59,395 bases of DNA from Phaeovulum vinaykumarii (GTDB taxonomy: Bacteria; Pseudomonadota; Alphaproteobacteria; Rhodobacterales; Rhodobacteraceae): the NCBI RefSeq assembly GCF_900156695.1, contig NZ_FTOM01000011.1, positions 1 through 59,395 on the forward strand. Direction: 5' to 3'. Position 1 is the first letter of the stretch. Each line of letters begins with the position of its first letter. Below, piece after piece: positions 14,456 through 22,778 of this stretch. The position numbers were made by a program, and so were the translations under genes. A model generated the notes under the pieces. The model searched no databases and was not told where the DNA came from. It saw nothing but the letters and a program-made list of their open reading frames with translations.

Positions 14456-16480
14456 TTAGCCTTCACTTGCATTCTCAGCGTCGACACTTGCCGAAGCCGC
14501 ATCTGGAGCGGCATCATCCGCGATCCCCTCCAGGTACTTTGCATAGGTCTTCTTGAGATAGTTAAGCGCAGCGTCGTCGTCGACATTGGACTTCAGGTTA
14601 TCCTGAACGAAGCGCATCCGGCCCTTTGCGTCAGACAAGACCTCTGACCACGCCTTCACCCAAATCTCGATCGGCCCGTCCTTGAACACGCGCCCAGACG
14701 GACTGCCTTCCTGTCTGGCACGCCGACGGGCATGCTCGTCGATATCATTCGACACTGCCCAGAACACCCAACGGGTGTCCAGATCTCGGAAGCGCTCGTC
14801 GTTCGCGATGGCGAAGGCGTAGCTCTCAACCTGAGTGAGTTCCTTAGGTCCGATCACGACAGAGGGTCGCTTCAACTCGACGACGAGATGTTCGCGCTCC
14901 TCGGGGCGATTTCTCGGAACGGAACGCGAGAGCATGAGGTCGACGACGCCGACGCTCCCGTCGATCCTTTTGACCGGCGCGTCTATGATCGTGTCGTCGC
15001 CGATCATTGACCGATGCTTGCGTAGGACCTCGGTAAGCCCCTTGTCGTCCACCGTGAGACCAAACTCTTCACCGAAAATCCAAGTGTTGCCTTCGGCTAT
15101 CATCCGATGCAACTGACTACGCTCCTTGAGCAGACCGCGGGTCTGGGGCTCGTAGAGCAACTGCTCGATGCCAGATAGAAAGCTGAGGCGGTCTGCCACC
15201 ATCTTGGACGCGCGGATGACATTGGCCAGGTCAGCTTCTTCGAGCAGCTTGGCGAACTCGTTGATTGTGCTCCGGGGCAGGTCCAAGACCTGCGTCAGGA
15301 TCGTCTGGAGCTCGTCTGGGCCGCGCTCGATGGCCTGCCGGAGCATCCGCATCTGAAAGGCGCGGCCTTTGGCGCTTTGCTGGGAGAAGTCGGAGAGGTG
15401 CTTGTTCACCGTGAGCGCTAAGATGTCGAAAACCTGCCGCTCGGCGGTCTCAACCTTCGTGGTCGGCTCTGCCTCGTAGGGGTAAGAGCGCTCCTCCTTC
15501 CAACGCTCGATCTCCGACCGTGCCTTAGCAGTGCTCGCCTCCTTGAAGTGGACCTGAATTGCCTCGGAGGCCTGGTCGACCGCGTCGGCCATGGCAGCGT
15601 CCATTTCTGCAAGGTCGATCGCGCCGCGCTCTTGCAGTCGGTCCACGTAGGCGGACTTGAGGTAAGCAGAGAAGACGTAACCCGTTGTGTGGAATTTCGG
15701 CGCGATCCTTGCGAAGGGAAAGCCGTCCTTTCCGCAAAGAAAGATCGAACGCTCCGGCGCCGAATTCCACTGGATGACCTCGAGGACCACATGATGTGGC
15801 CCTCCGTCCGCCTCAATCGGGTCGAGAGAGATGGTGTCCGACGAGGCGATGTTCGCCTCCGGGTCCAGACGCTCGCCGTCGAAGAAGATTTCCGCGTCCC
15901 GGTAGTTCTTGAGGTAGATGGCGAAGACGGACGAGAAGTCGGGGACCGCGCGCTCGGCCTCAAGCGACTTGAATTGCTTCTCCAGTTCCGAGATCGTGAC
16001 TTCCACACCCGTGCCCAGAGCAGGTTCTGCGGGCTCCGGCGCAGATATCTCTACGTCTACGAGCGCGTCCTTGACGAGGGTCATCTTAAAGCCCATCAAG
16101 TTGCCCGCTTCGTCCCTGTACCGAACGATCCAGTCAGCGACCCGCCCGAGAGCGAGGGCCTTGAGCCTTCCCTTGCCCTCCTTGCCATGCAGAACGCGGG
16201 ATTTTCGCTTGGACTTCGCACCGTGTCGCTTCCACGAGCCGCCCACCTTGCCGAAGAGCGCCCTCGCCTCCTCGTGAGTGAAGCCGTGGCCGTTGTCCCT
16301 GACGGAAACCGAGAGCATCCCGAGCTCGCCGCGGTCCACATCTACGTCCACTCGAGTGGCGTCCGCGTCGAGGGAGTTCCAGACGAGCTCGCATACCGCC
16401 TGTACCGGCGAGGCATTCGCCAGCTTCCTTAGGTGGTCGTGCGCAACCTCTACCCTGAAGCTCCCGTCAGCCATGGCCAT
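14456..16480 (-). CDS. GHKL (HSP90/MutL/MORC-like) ATPase with C-terminal PD-(D/E)xK-like nuclease motif; candidate anti-phage effector
   Basis: A 674-residue protein. The Bergerat-fold ATP site is complete: ELVWNSLDAD (about 31-40, with the Mg-binding Asn), VRDNGHGF (about 61-68) and HGKEGKGRLKALALG (about 98-112). A transducer-like middle and a helical linker follow. Near residues 514-540 GVVDLML then LVVELKRP gives the D-(about 20)-ExK spacing of a PD-(D/E)xK nuclease, with a trailing Gln (LTQVESYA). Prokaryotic MORC/MutL-like ATPases coupled to nucleases occur in restriction and defence systems, so a defence role is inferred. The ATG at 16480 has GGAATTGG upstream; an ATG 19 codons earlier is less likely. 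It is single-gene, with intergenic gaps of about 300 bp on both sides. Confidence 0.75.
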   Translation of the reverse strand: MAMADGSFRVEVAHDHLRKLANASPVQAVCELVWNSLDADATRVDVDVDRGELGMLSVSVRDNGHGFTHEEARALFGKVGGSWKRHGAKSKRKSRVLHGKEGKGRLKALALGRVADWIVRYRDEAGNLMGFKMTLVKDALVDVEISAPEPAEPALGTGVEVTISELEKQFKSLEAERAVPDFSSVFAIYLKNYRDAEIFFDGERLDPEANIASSDTISLDPIEADGGPHHVVLEVIQWNSAPERSIFLCGKDGFPFARIAPKFHTTGYVFSAYLKSAYVDRLQERGAIDLAEMDAAMADAVDQASEAIQVHFKEASTAKARSEIERWKEERSYPYEAEPTTKVETAERQVFDILALTVNKHLSDFSQQSAKGRAFQMRMLRQAIERGPDELQTILTQVLDLPRSTINEFAKLLEEADLANVIRASKMVADRLSFLSGIEQLLYEPQTRGLLKERSQLHRMIAEGNTWIFGEEFGLTVDDKGLTEVLRKHRSMIGDDTIIDAPVKRIDGSVGVVDLMLSRSVPRNRPEEREHLVVELKRPSVVIGPKELTQVESYAFAIANDERFRDLDTRWVFWAVSNDIDEHARRRARQEGSPSGRVFKDGPIEIWVKAWSEVLSDAKGRMRFVQDNLKSNVDDDAALNYLKKTYAKYLEGIADDAAPDAASASVDAENASEG

Positions 16481-16788
16481 ACTACCAATTCCCAGATTGT
16501 TTACGCTGAGACTCGCCCCAGCGGGGGCCACTGTCAAGGCGATGCGCTGCTTCGTCCTTTTTATCGCCCTCGGGCAGGAAAGAGAAATGCCGCGGACCTA
16601 ATTTGGTCACGGCTTATTGTTTTTGGGGATGTTATTGCTCCAGCCGTAGATTTGGGGCCTGCAACCAATTGAGAAACCGGCGATTGGTTTTTTCACTAGA
16701 AGCCGATGTCTGCTTTGCGAGAAAAATGGAGTCAGTTTGCCGTCGCAGCAAATTCTACTTTCCGCCCTCCACGACGCCGCATTTCACC
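16481..16788. other. Intergenic stretch; nothing recognised
   Basis: About 300 bp between the GHKL-nuclease start and the end of virB6. It must hold the promoter of the former (minus strand). I see no gene, strong hairpin or repeat. Confidence 0.4.
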
Positions 16789-17814
16789 TCACTGACCCAA
16801 TCGTTTTGCCCTCTCCGCCATCCTGACCACCTGCGCGCTTGCCGTCGCCGCAGCGCTGCGCATGACGGCGGGCGCCTGCACCGCGCCGCGTCCAATAGCT
16901 TCGCCGGTGGAGAGCGCTCCAATCCGAGCCCTGCCTTGGACACCTGCGGTGTTCATCAACCCCCGCAGCACGCCTGCGGAACCGCTGACAATCGCAGGTG
17001 CAGCAGCCACCATCAGGTTCCCCGAGATGCCCCGGACGATCAGCGGCGTCGCGGCGACGAAGCCCTTCGCGAGGAATACCATCACGAAGAACGGCACAAG
17101 CGCGCCGATGCTGGTCGCAGAGTTCGGGTCGCCAAGTTGAGACAGCAGCGAATTTGCCATTCCGACGACGGTCGAGAACATGGCGGCGATGACAATCGGA
17201 TAGAAGGCGTAGCTGATCGTCGTCGAGACCCACCTGTGGAAAAAATCCTTTGTCGCCTCGAAGAGCGAGAGCGCGATCATAACCGGTGCGATGCCGAGCA
17301 TCAGAGCGAGCATCATCTTGGAGAAGATGAGGACGATACCGGTCATGAAGCCGAGCAGGCTGAGGAGGACAAGGCCGATGCCGCCGAGGATCGCGCCGGT
17401 CATCCAGTTCAAGTTGCTGCCGATCGCGTTGAGATACTGGCTGAACTCCGTGATGAGCCTATCGAATTCTGCGGCGAAGTAGGCGGCCCCTGCCCCGCCG
17501 CCGCCGACCGATGCGATCAACGCGCCAGCGATGTAATCGAGGCCCCCAATGACGGCATTCGCAACGGCGTTGAAATTGGCCCAGTTGAAGGCGAAGAGGC
17601 CTATCAAGGTCAGCTTGATAAAGTACCAGAAGAAGCTTGCACCATCCATGCTGCGGAATTGAAAAGCCATGTTGATGCACACGCCGATCAACGAGAGCGT
17701 CACCATCAGCAAGACGATTGTGCCGGTATTGCTTGCGACAGCCCCGAACTGCGACTCTGCGGCATCGACAAGGAAGCCATCTGCCGTTCCAACCATCCAA
17801 CTGACAATGCTCAT
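16789..17814 (-). CDS. virB6: VirB6 inner-membrane channel protein of the T4SS
   Basis: A 341-residue polytopic protein with about six hydrophobic segments (for example TIVLLMVTLSLIGVCINMAF, FIKLTLIGLFAFNWANF, ILGGIGLVLLSLLGFMTGIV) and the central glycine-rich periplasmic loop (ASVGGGGAGAAYFAAEFD) typical of VirB6/TrbL. The C-terminal 60 residues are soluble, Ala-rich. The start at MSIVSWMVG overlaps the preceding stop by ATGA. It is the last gene of the operon, after virB11, an order seen in Rhodobacterales plasmids rather than in the Ti plasmid. Confidence 0.9.
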   Translation of the reverse strand: MSIVSWMVGTADGFLVDAAESQFGAVASNTGTIVLLMVTLSLIGVCINMAFQFRSMDGASFFWYFIKLTLIGLFAFNWANFNAVANAVIGGLDYIAGALIASVGGGGAGAAYFAAEFDRLITEFSQYLNAIGSNLNWMTGAILGGIGLVLLSLLGFMTGIVLIFSKMMLALMLGIAPVMIALSLFEATKDFFHRWVSTTISYAFYPIVIAAMFSTVVGMANSLLSQLGDPNSATSIGALVPFFVMVFLAKGFVAATPLIVRGISGNLMVAAAPAIVSGSAGVLRGLMNTAGVQGRARIGALSTGEAIGRGAVQAPAVMRSAAATASAQVVRMAERAKRLGQ

Positions 17815-18233
17815 CACCAATTGCCTTGCGCTTCGCAGAGGTCGCGAACTTCGCGAGCAATCTGGTTTTGTGCCTCTCGAAGGGCCAGTTGAACTTGGGT
17901 GTGCTCCGCCTGCGTGCGCGCTGCAAACCTTTCCTCGTACTCCGCGGACGCGGCATCCCAAGGCGGGAAGCGAACCTCACAACCGCAATCGCCAGACGCC
18001 TTGATCGCCTCCCAAGACCGCAACTCGTAGAGCCGCATCAGCGTCAGCGCCTTGTACGCTTCGCGCGGATTGATCTGGTCCATCCAGGTCGGTCGAGCGG
18101 GGCGCTCATTGCAAATCCGGTATTTCTGGGGCGCCATGGTCACGGTAAGATCGTTCGTCACCTCGGGGGCGGTCTGCGCAGAGAGAGGGGCTGCGAGCAT
18201 GATGGTGATTGCGGTGAAGATGGTCTTGTGCAT
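17814..18233 (-). CDS. Exported protein of unknown function inside the T4SS operon (139 aa)
   Basis: A 139-residue protein with a signal peptide (MHKTIFTAITIMLAAPLSAQ) and a mature part containing four cysteines (CNERPARPTW, CGCEVRFPPW, and one near the end in RDLCEAQ). The second half is helical and Gln/Glu-rich. The start at 18233 has AAAGGA 8 nt upstream; an ATG at 18254 that overlaps the virB11 stop is an alternative. The position between virB11 and virB6, with coupled overlaps on both sides, argues for a structural or assembly role in the envelope channel. No VirB homologue is recognised. Confidence 0.75.
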   Translation of the reverse strand: MHKTIFTAITIMLAAPLSAQTAPEVTNDLTVTMAPQKYRICNERPARPTWMDQINPREAYKALTLMRLYELRSWEAIKASGDCGCEVRFPPWDAASAEYEERFAARTQAEHTQVQLALREAQNQIAREVRDLCEAQGNW

Positions 18234-18250
18234 TGCGATGTCCTTTCGGT

Positions 18251-19285
18251 TCATTCGGCCGCGAAGGCAGAGCGATTGTTGGCCCCTCTTCCGGCTGTTT
18301 GCTGATCTCGATGGCTTGCCTGTCCCGGCAGGAAGAACTCGGTGATGCCGCGTGCGCCGTCATGGCGGCCCGCCTGAATGATCACGTCGATGGATCCCTC
18401 GATGTAATCGACCATGTCGGCATAGGTCATCGGCACATCTGTCTTCAGGGCCGCGATGGCGAGGCGACGGACGGCAAGTTGCGGGGTCTCGGCATGCAGC
18501 GTCGTCAGAGACCCACCATGCCCGGTGTTGATCGCCTCCAGGAAGGTCATGGCTTCGCGCCCGCGAACTTCGCCCAGCACGATCCGGTCGGGACGCATGC
18601 GCAGTGTCGCAGCCAAAAGCACATCGGCACTGCGGGCCTCTGCGTCGCGATCGGCTATCAGCGTCACAGCGTTGGGTTGATCCGGGCGCAACTCGGCCGC
18701 CTCCTCGATCGTAATGATCCGCTCAACGGGCGGGATTAGCGATAGGATCTTGCGCGCCGCGACGGTCTTTCCCGTCGAGGTGCCGCCTGAGACGATCATG
18801 TTGAGCTTGTTCTCGACGCAAAAGCACAGAGCGGCATCAATGTCGCCCGAGGCCACAACGTCGCGCAGCGCGGCGTTTCGTTCTTGGCGCAGACCTTCAA
18901 GGCTGCGTTCCTTTCCAAAGAGGAACCCGAGCCGGATCGCGCCGAGCGGCACTGAAGAAAAGAACCGCAAAGATATAGAAAAACCGCCTTCCACGGCCGG
19001 CGGTTGGATCACTTGGGCCCGGATCGGGCGATCACGATAGAGGATAGAGACCGAGACGATGGGCTTTTTCGGGCTCAGCGTGGTAGACGCGGCCGAGGCG
19101 ATCTGATTTCCGAGGTCTCGGATCTCGGTCTGGGTCAACGGAGACCCGAGCGACCGCATGAAGTGATCACCTTGGAATTCGCCCCAGACATGACCGTCGG
19201 GGTTGATGCAAATTTCGATCGTGTCGTCGCGCCGCATATGCGCGCCCAACCTATCGAGCGAAGCCTCCAGATAACTTGCTGCCAT
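18251..19285 (-). CDS. virB11: VirB11 traffic ATPase
   Basis: A 344-residue secretion ATPase. The N-terminal domain (residues 1-150) is followed by Walker A GGTSTGKT, the Asp box (IITIEEAAELR), Walker B region (MRPDRIVLGEVRGREA) and His box (GHGGSLTTLHAETP). It forms a hexamer at the cytoplasmic base of the channel and switches between pilus assembly and substrate export. The start follows the virB10 stop with no gap. The length matches the family. Confidence 0.95.
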   Translation of the reverse strand: MAASYLEASLDRLGAHMRRDDTIEICINPDGHVWGEFQGDHFMRSLGSPLTQTEIRDLGNQIASAASTTLSPKKPIVSVSILYRDRPIRAQVIQPPAVEGGFSISLRFFSSVPLGAIRLGFLFGKERSLEGLRQERNAALRDVVASGDIDAALCFCVENKLNMIVSGGTSTGKTVAARKILSLIPPVERIITIEEAAELRPDQPNAVTLIADRDAEARSADVLLAATLRMRPDRIVLGEVRGREAMTFLEAINTGHGGSLTTLHAETPQLAVRRLAIAALKTDVPMTYADMVDYIEGSIDVIIQAGRHDGARGITEFFLPGQASHRDQQTAGRGANNRSAFAAE

Positions 19286-19286
19286 A

Positions 19287-20612
19287 TCAGAAAATCTCCA
19301 GGTCGCGATCGACCATGACCGTGATCCGCGTGCCTTGGCCGACGTGAATCACCGGGCTGATCGCAAGATAGTCCTGCATCACACTCTGAGTGCTGTCGCG
19401 CAGGTCGGTGCCCACATCGCTCGCAACATCGGAGGCGGTCTCATCGTCGATCTGCCCCGCAGCGGCCGCGGGCAAAGCACCGATCAACGAAATCAACGCA
19501 GCCGAGCCGAAGCGCTGTGCGAAACGGGTGTCGACGAAGCCGGTGGTGCCGGTACGGCCAAGCGCGTCACCGCCAAAGGCGCTGATTTCCACGGTCTGGT
19601 TGTCAGGCAGGATGATCCTGTCCCAGGCCACCATCACCCGCGACTGCGCGAGCGCGACATCGGAGCGGTACCGCCCCACAAGCCGCGCACCGCGCGGGAT
19701 CAGGACACGCGTGCCATCGAAGGCATGCACATCTTCTGAGACGATGGCGCGGATCGCACCCGGCAGCGTGCTGTCGAGGGCCGTCTCGGTCACCGCCTGG
19801 ATCATCGTGCCCTGCACCACAGTATTGCCGGGGTTCGCGATCACTTCGGCCCGCGTGACGGATGCGGGCTTCGCGCCCGCCCGCACGAAAGCCTCGTTCT
19901 CGTTCAACCGCGCGGCCTCGAGCGTGCTTTCGCCATCCTTTCCTGCCCCCATACCGGAAAACGCGATCATCGGGGAGGCGATGCGTTCGGCGCGCGCCTC
20001 GGCTTCGGCGATGCGGCGGCGTTCAAGGTCTGCGAGCCGTAATTCCTCTTCGCTGGGGCCGATTTCCGTGGGGGTTGGCGGGGAGAGACGCGCGAGTTCG
20101 AGGTCCATGCGCATTTGCTCGAGTTGCCGGTCGCGTTCGGTCAGTTGCCGCTCGAGCGCGCGCTGCGCCTCGGTAGAGGATTCTTGCAGCGCCACGATCC
20201 GTGCCGTGAGATCGGCGATCGCCTGCTCCGCCCCGCTGTCCGATGCCTCCACCGGCCTTGCCCGCAGTTCTTCAAGCTCGGCGCGAAGCGTCGCAAGGCT
20301 CTCCATCAATGCGAGCTCCGACGCCGAAGGGCCCGTCTCCTCAGCTGGCGGGGGCGTCGGCTCCGTTGCGCGCATGGGCGCGAGGTCCCCAAAACCCGAT
20401 CCGTCGGTCTGGAACTCTTCCGGAGCGGCGGTCGGCAGGGGCGCTTCGGGCGTCGGCTGCAGGGCTGCCCAAGCGAGCCCCCCCACAGCCATGATGCCGC
20501 CAACACCGAGAAGGGCGACCAGCGGGGAAGGTCGGGCGGGTCCTTTCTTCTTTTCCGTCGTGCTTTCAAGCGCGGCAAGGCGCGCTGCGAGGTCTTCTGT
20601 GTCCTGGCTCAT
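19287..20612 (-). CDS. virB10: VirB10 scaffold protein
   Basis: A 441-residue protein that spans both membranes. A short cytoplasmic tail precedes one transmembrane helix (about residues 31-52, LVALLGVGGIMAVGGLAWAA), a Pro-rich periplasmic stretch, a coiled coil (about 100-190, many Leu/Arg/Glu) and the C-terminal TrbI-type barrel (for example VQGTMIQAVTETALDSTLPG, DGTRVLIPRGARLVGRY). The start overlaps the virB9 stop by ATGA. It is complete and of normal length. Confidence 0.95.
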   Translation of the reverse strand: MSQDTEDLAARLAALESTTEKKKGPARPSPLVALLGVGGIMAVGGLAWAALQPTPEAPLPTAAPEEFQTDGSGFGDLAPMRATEPTPPPAEETGPSASELALMESLATLRAELEELRARPVEASDSGAEQAIADLTARIVALQESSTEAQRALERQLTERDRQLEQMRMDLELARLSPPTPTEIGPSEEELRLADLERRRIAEAEARAERIASPMIAFSGMGAGKDGESTLEAARLNENEAFVRAGAKPASVTRAEVIANPGNTVVQGTMIQAVTETALDSTLPGAIRAIVSEDVHAFDGTRVLIPRGARLVGRYRSDVALAQSRVMVAWDRIILPDNQTVEISAFGGDALGRTGTTGFVDTRFAQRFGSAALISLIGALPAAAAGQIDDETASDVASDVGTDLRDSTQSVMQDYLAISPVIHVGQGTRITVMVDRDLEIF

Positions 20613-21322
20613 GACGTGGGCCCGCCCATATCCTGAACACAAACCACCTCTTCGCCAAGGCGCAGGACCCATTGACGATTGACGCCTGAGACGCGGATGG
20701 TGCCATCTTTGAGCGCGGAGCTGTTCACCGCACGCTCGCCGCCCTTGGCATAGCGGAAGATCGCAGGCACCGGCGCGTTTCGCGCGAAGCGGAAATAGGT
20801 GAAGGTGCCATCATCCCAGATCGCCGTCGGCGTGAACGCCTCGCGCGCGCTGACCGCATAGTTTGCGTTCGGCGCATCGGCCGCGACCGCACGATTGGGT
20901 TGCGCACGGGTTTCGGGATAGCGGAACTGCACGACATAATGCGGGGTCTGCCGCGCCTCGACGACATGAAAATAATAGGAGCGGCGGTTGGTATAGACGG
21001 TGATATTGGTCGCCACGCCCGATGCGGCGGGCTTGATCGCGAAGGCGCGCCCGCCGGGGACACCGTCGAACTGGAAGCCTACCGTGTCGCCCGCGATGAT
21101 CGAGCGGATGGTCTCGCCCTCGCCAAACTCGACGGTGGTCACGCGCGTCAAGGTCGTGACGATGCGATAAACCTGCCCCTCGGTCCAAGCCGCGACCCGA
21201 ACGCGGCTGTCATGAGAGCCCGCGCGCGGCGTGGCCTCGGCAAGGGCTGCACTCGCCGCGAGCGCCAAAGCACCGGCAAGCAAAAGGGTGGGAAGAGTGG
21301 AACGCATGGAAACAGGGGTCAT
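20609..21322 (-). CDS. virB9: VirB9 outer-membrane core component
   Basis: A 237-residue CagX-family protein with a signal peptide (STLPTLLLAGALALAASAAL) and the two beta-rich domains of VirB9: an N-terminal part with VRVAAWTEGQVYRIVTTLTR and a C-terminal part with YAVSAREAFTPTAIWDDGTF and VLRLGEEVVCVQD. It forms the outer ring with VirB10 and a VirB7-like lipoprotein. The ATG at 21322 overlaps the virB8 stop (ATGA); an ATG five codons later would give a tighter signal peptide. Confidence 0.95.
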   Translation of the reverse strand: MTPVSMRSTLPTLLLAGALALAASAALAEATPRAGSHDSRVRVAAWTEGQVYRIVTTLTRVTTVEFGEGETIRSIIAGDTVGFQFDGVPGGRAFAIKPAASGVATNITVYTNRRSYYFHVVEARQTPHYVVQFRYPETRAQPNRAVAADAPNANYAVSAREAFTPTAIWDDGTFTYFRFARNAPVPAIFRYAKGGERAVNSSALKDGTIRVSGVNRQWVLRLGEEVVCVQDMGGPTS

Positions 21323-21966
21323 TCGGAACGATCCGATCGGATGGCATATTGGGTGACGGTGAATCCGAAGGGGTTTTGCCAGACGTCGTCGATCGAGCGG
21401 GTCCGTTCGGGTTGGAAAGAGAACATCAAAGTGGCGCTGAACAGGCCTTCCTGCGTGCCCTGCGGGCCGGTCAGGCGCTTTCTCAGCCGCACCTGGGCCC
21501 GGTTCCCGCCGATCAGCGTGATCGAGGCGATCTCGACAGACATTTCGGCGGCGGAGCCGTAGCGGGTGGGCGGGTAGTTTTCTTGCCCCGAGGTCCACAT
21601 GGCGCGCATGCTGGCCTCGGCCGCTCCCGTGGATTGTGACAGCACGCGCCGCACGCGCAGGTCGTTGTCGAGTTGATTGTAGACTTCCCGGTCAAGCACG
21701 TAGCGGTAAATCTGCGCCTCGATGATCGCGGGACGCTCGGAAAGCCGCACCGTTTCGACGGTGGCATTCGGCAGGGCAAGACCCGTCGCTGGGTCATAAG
21801 GCACGACGACCGGCGGCGGGGTCTCGACCATCAGGGCGATAGCCGCGGCCGCGAGGCAGCCGAAAACGCCGAAGCCGGCACCGCCAAGGCCGATCAGTCG
21901 CCACTGCTGTTCGCGGCGCAGCGCACCGTAGACAAGTTCCTCTTCCACGATTTCGCGCGCACTCAT
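21319..21966 (-). CDS. virB8: VirB8 inner-membrane assembly factor
   Basis: A 215-residue bitopic protein: cytoplasmic N-terminus (SAREIVEEELVYGALRREQQ), one membrane helix (about 26-48) and the periplasmic NTF2-like domain with YRYVLDREVYN and the C-terminal FSFQPERTRSIDDVWQNPFG. It nucleates the channel. A GGGGAG string lies directly before the ATG. It is separated from virB5 by 14 bp. Confidence 0.95.
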   Translation of the reverse strand: MSAREIVEEELVYGALRREQQWRLIGLGGAGFGVFGCLAAAAIALMVETPPPVVVPYDPATGLALPNATVETVRLSERPAIIEAQIYRYVLDREVYNQLDNDLRVRRVLSQSTGAAEASMRAMWTSGQENYPPTRYGSAAEMSVEIASITLIGGNRAQVRLRKRLTGPQGTQEGLFSATLMFSFQPERTRSIDDVWQNPFGFTVTQYAIRSDRSE

Positions 21967-21980
21967 CTCCCCTACCCCGC

Positions 21981-22778
21981 TCACGGCTGCAGATCCGGCA
22001 AGGTGAAGTCCATGTAGCGGCGTTCTTCGGCAATGGTGGCGGCATCGACCACCCCCGCATTGCCCGCGCCGAGGGTCTGGATCGCCTCGAGTTCCCACAT
22101 CCTTGTCATGGCAATGGCGAGTTCCGCCGTGACGCGGGTATTGTGGTCCATCGACTCTTTGAGGTCCTTCATGTCGGGGATCTTGGCCACAAGCTTTTCG
22201 ACACGCTCGAGCGACTGGGCGGCTTCGGCATGGCTGTTCTGCGCTGCGGCGGACATCACCGCGCCGGTCGTCGCGCGGGATGCGACCCCTTCAGCGCCCG
22301 GCTTCCCGCTGGTGGCGATCTCGCGCAGAGAATCCTGATCGAACCCGGCGCTCGCCAGCGCCTGTTCCATCTGCGTCCGCAACGGCCCTGCATTGGGGCC
22401 GATGAGGCTCGACCAGTCGCCTGCCTGAATGCCACGGATCAGGCCGGGGATGTCTTCGAAATTGGCCTGCAGAAGCTTGTCGAGATCACCGCCCATGGCG
22501 AGGCCAATGATGCTGCGCGGTCCGGTCAGCGAGGCATACATCTCTTTGAGCTGGTCAAACTGCTGTTGCAGCATGTCGAGTTGCGCCAGCGCATTTTCCA
22601 GAAGATCGGTCTGGATCCCGAAATCCTGCAGCATTTGCTGAAGCTGGCGGATCTCCTGAGCGATGTTCTGGGTGTCGACCGTGGGCACGCCCTGCGCGGT
22701 GACGGGTCCCGCGAGGCTGGAGGCCAGTGCGAGGGCCGCAACACCCGTGGCGAGGGAACGGGACAAGCGCCTGATCAT
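21981..22778 (-). CDS. virB5: VirB5-like pilus-tip protein
   Basis: A 265-residue exported protein with signal peptide (ATGVAALALASSLAGPVTAQ). The mature part is almost entirely helical, with a coiled coil (IRQLQQMLQDFGIQTDLLEN) and the VirB5/TrbJ layout. The mature N-terminus GVPTVDTQ and the C-terminus ERRYMDFTLPDLQP closely match those of the protein encoded immediately upstream, so the two share a module. Start overlaps the preceding stop (ATGA). VirB5 sits at the pilus tip and contacts recipients. Confidence 0.88.
   Translation of the reverse strand: MIRRLSRSLATGVAALALASSLAGPVTAQGVPTVDTQNIAQEIRQLQQMLQDFGIQTDLLENALAQLDMLQQQFDQLKEMYASLTGPRSIIGLAMGGDLDKLLQANFEDIPGLIRGIQAGDWSSLIGPNAGPLRTQMEQALASAGFDQDSLREIATSGKPGAEGVASRATTGAVMSAAAQNSHAEAAQSLERVEKLVAKIPDMKDLKESMDHNTRVTAELAIAMTRMWELEAIQTLGAGNAGVVDAATIAEERRYMDFTLPDLQP

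Noticed and set aside
15548-16432. 294-codon plus-strand frame opposite the GHKL-ATPase gene
   Set aside because: The minus strand has intact ATPase motifs; the plus frame has none.
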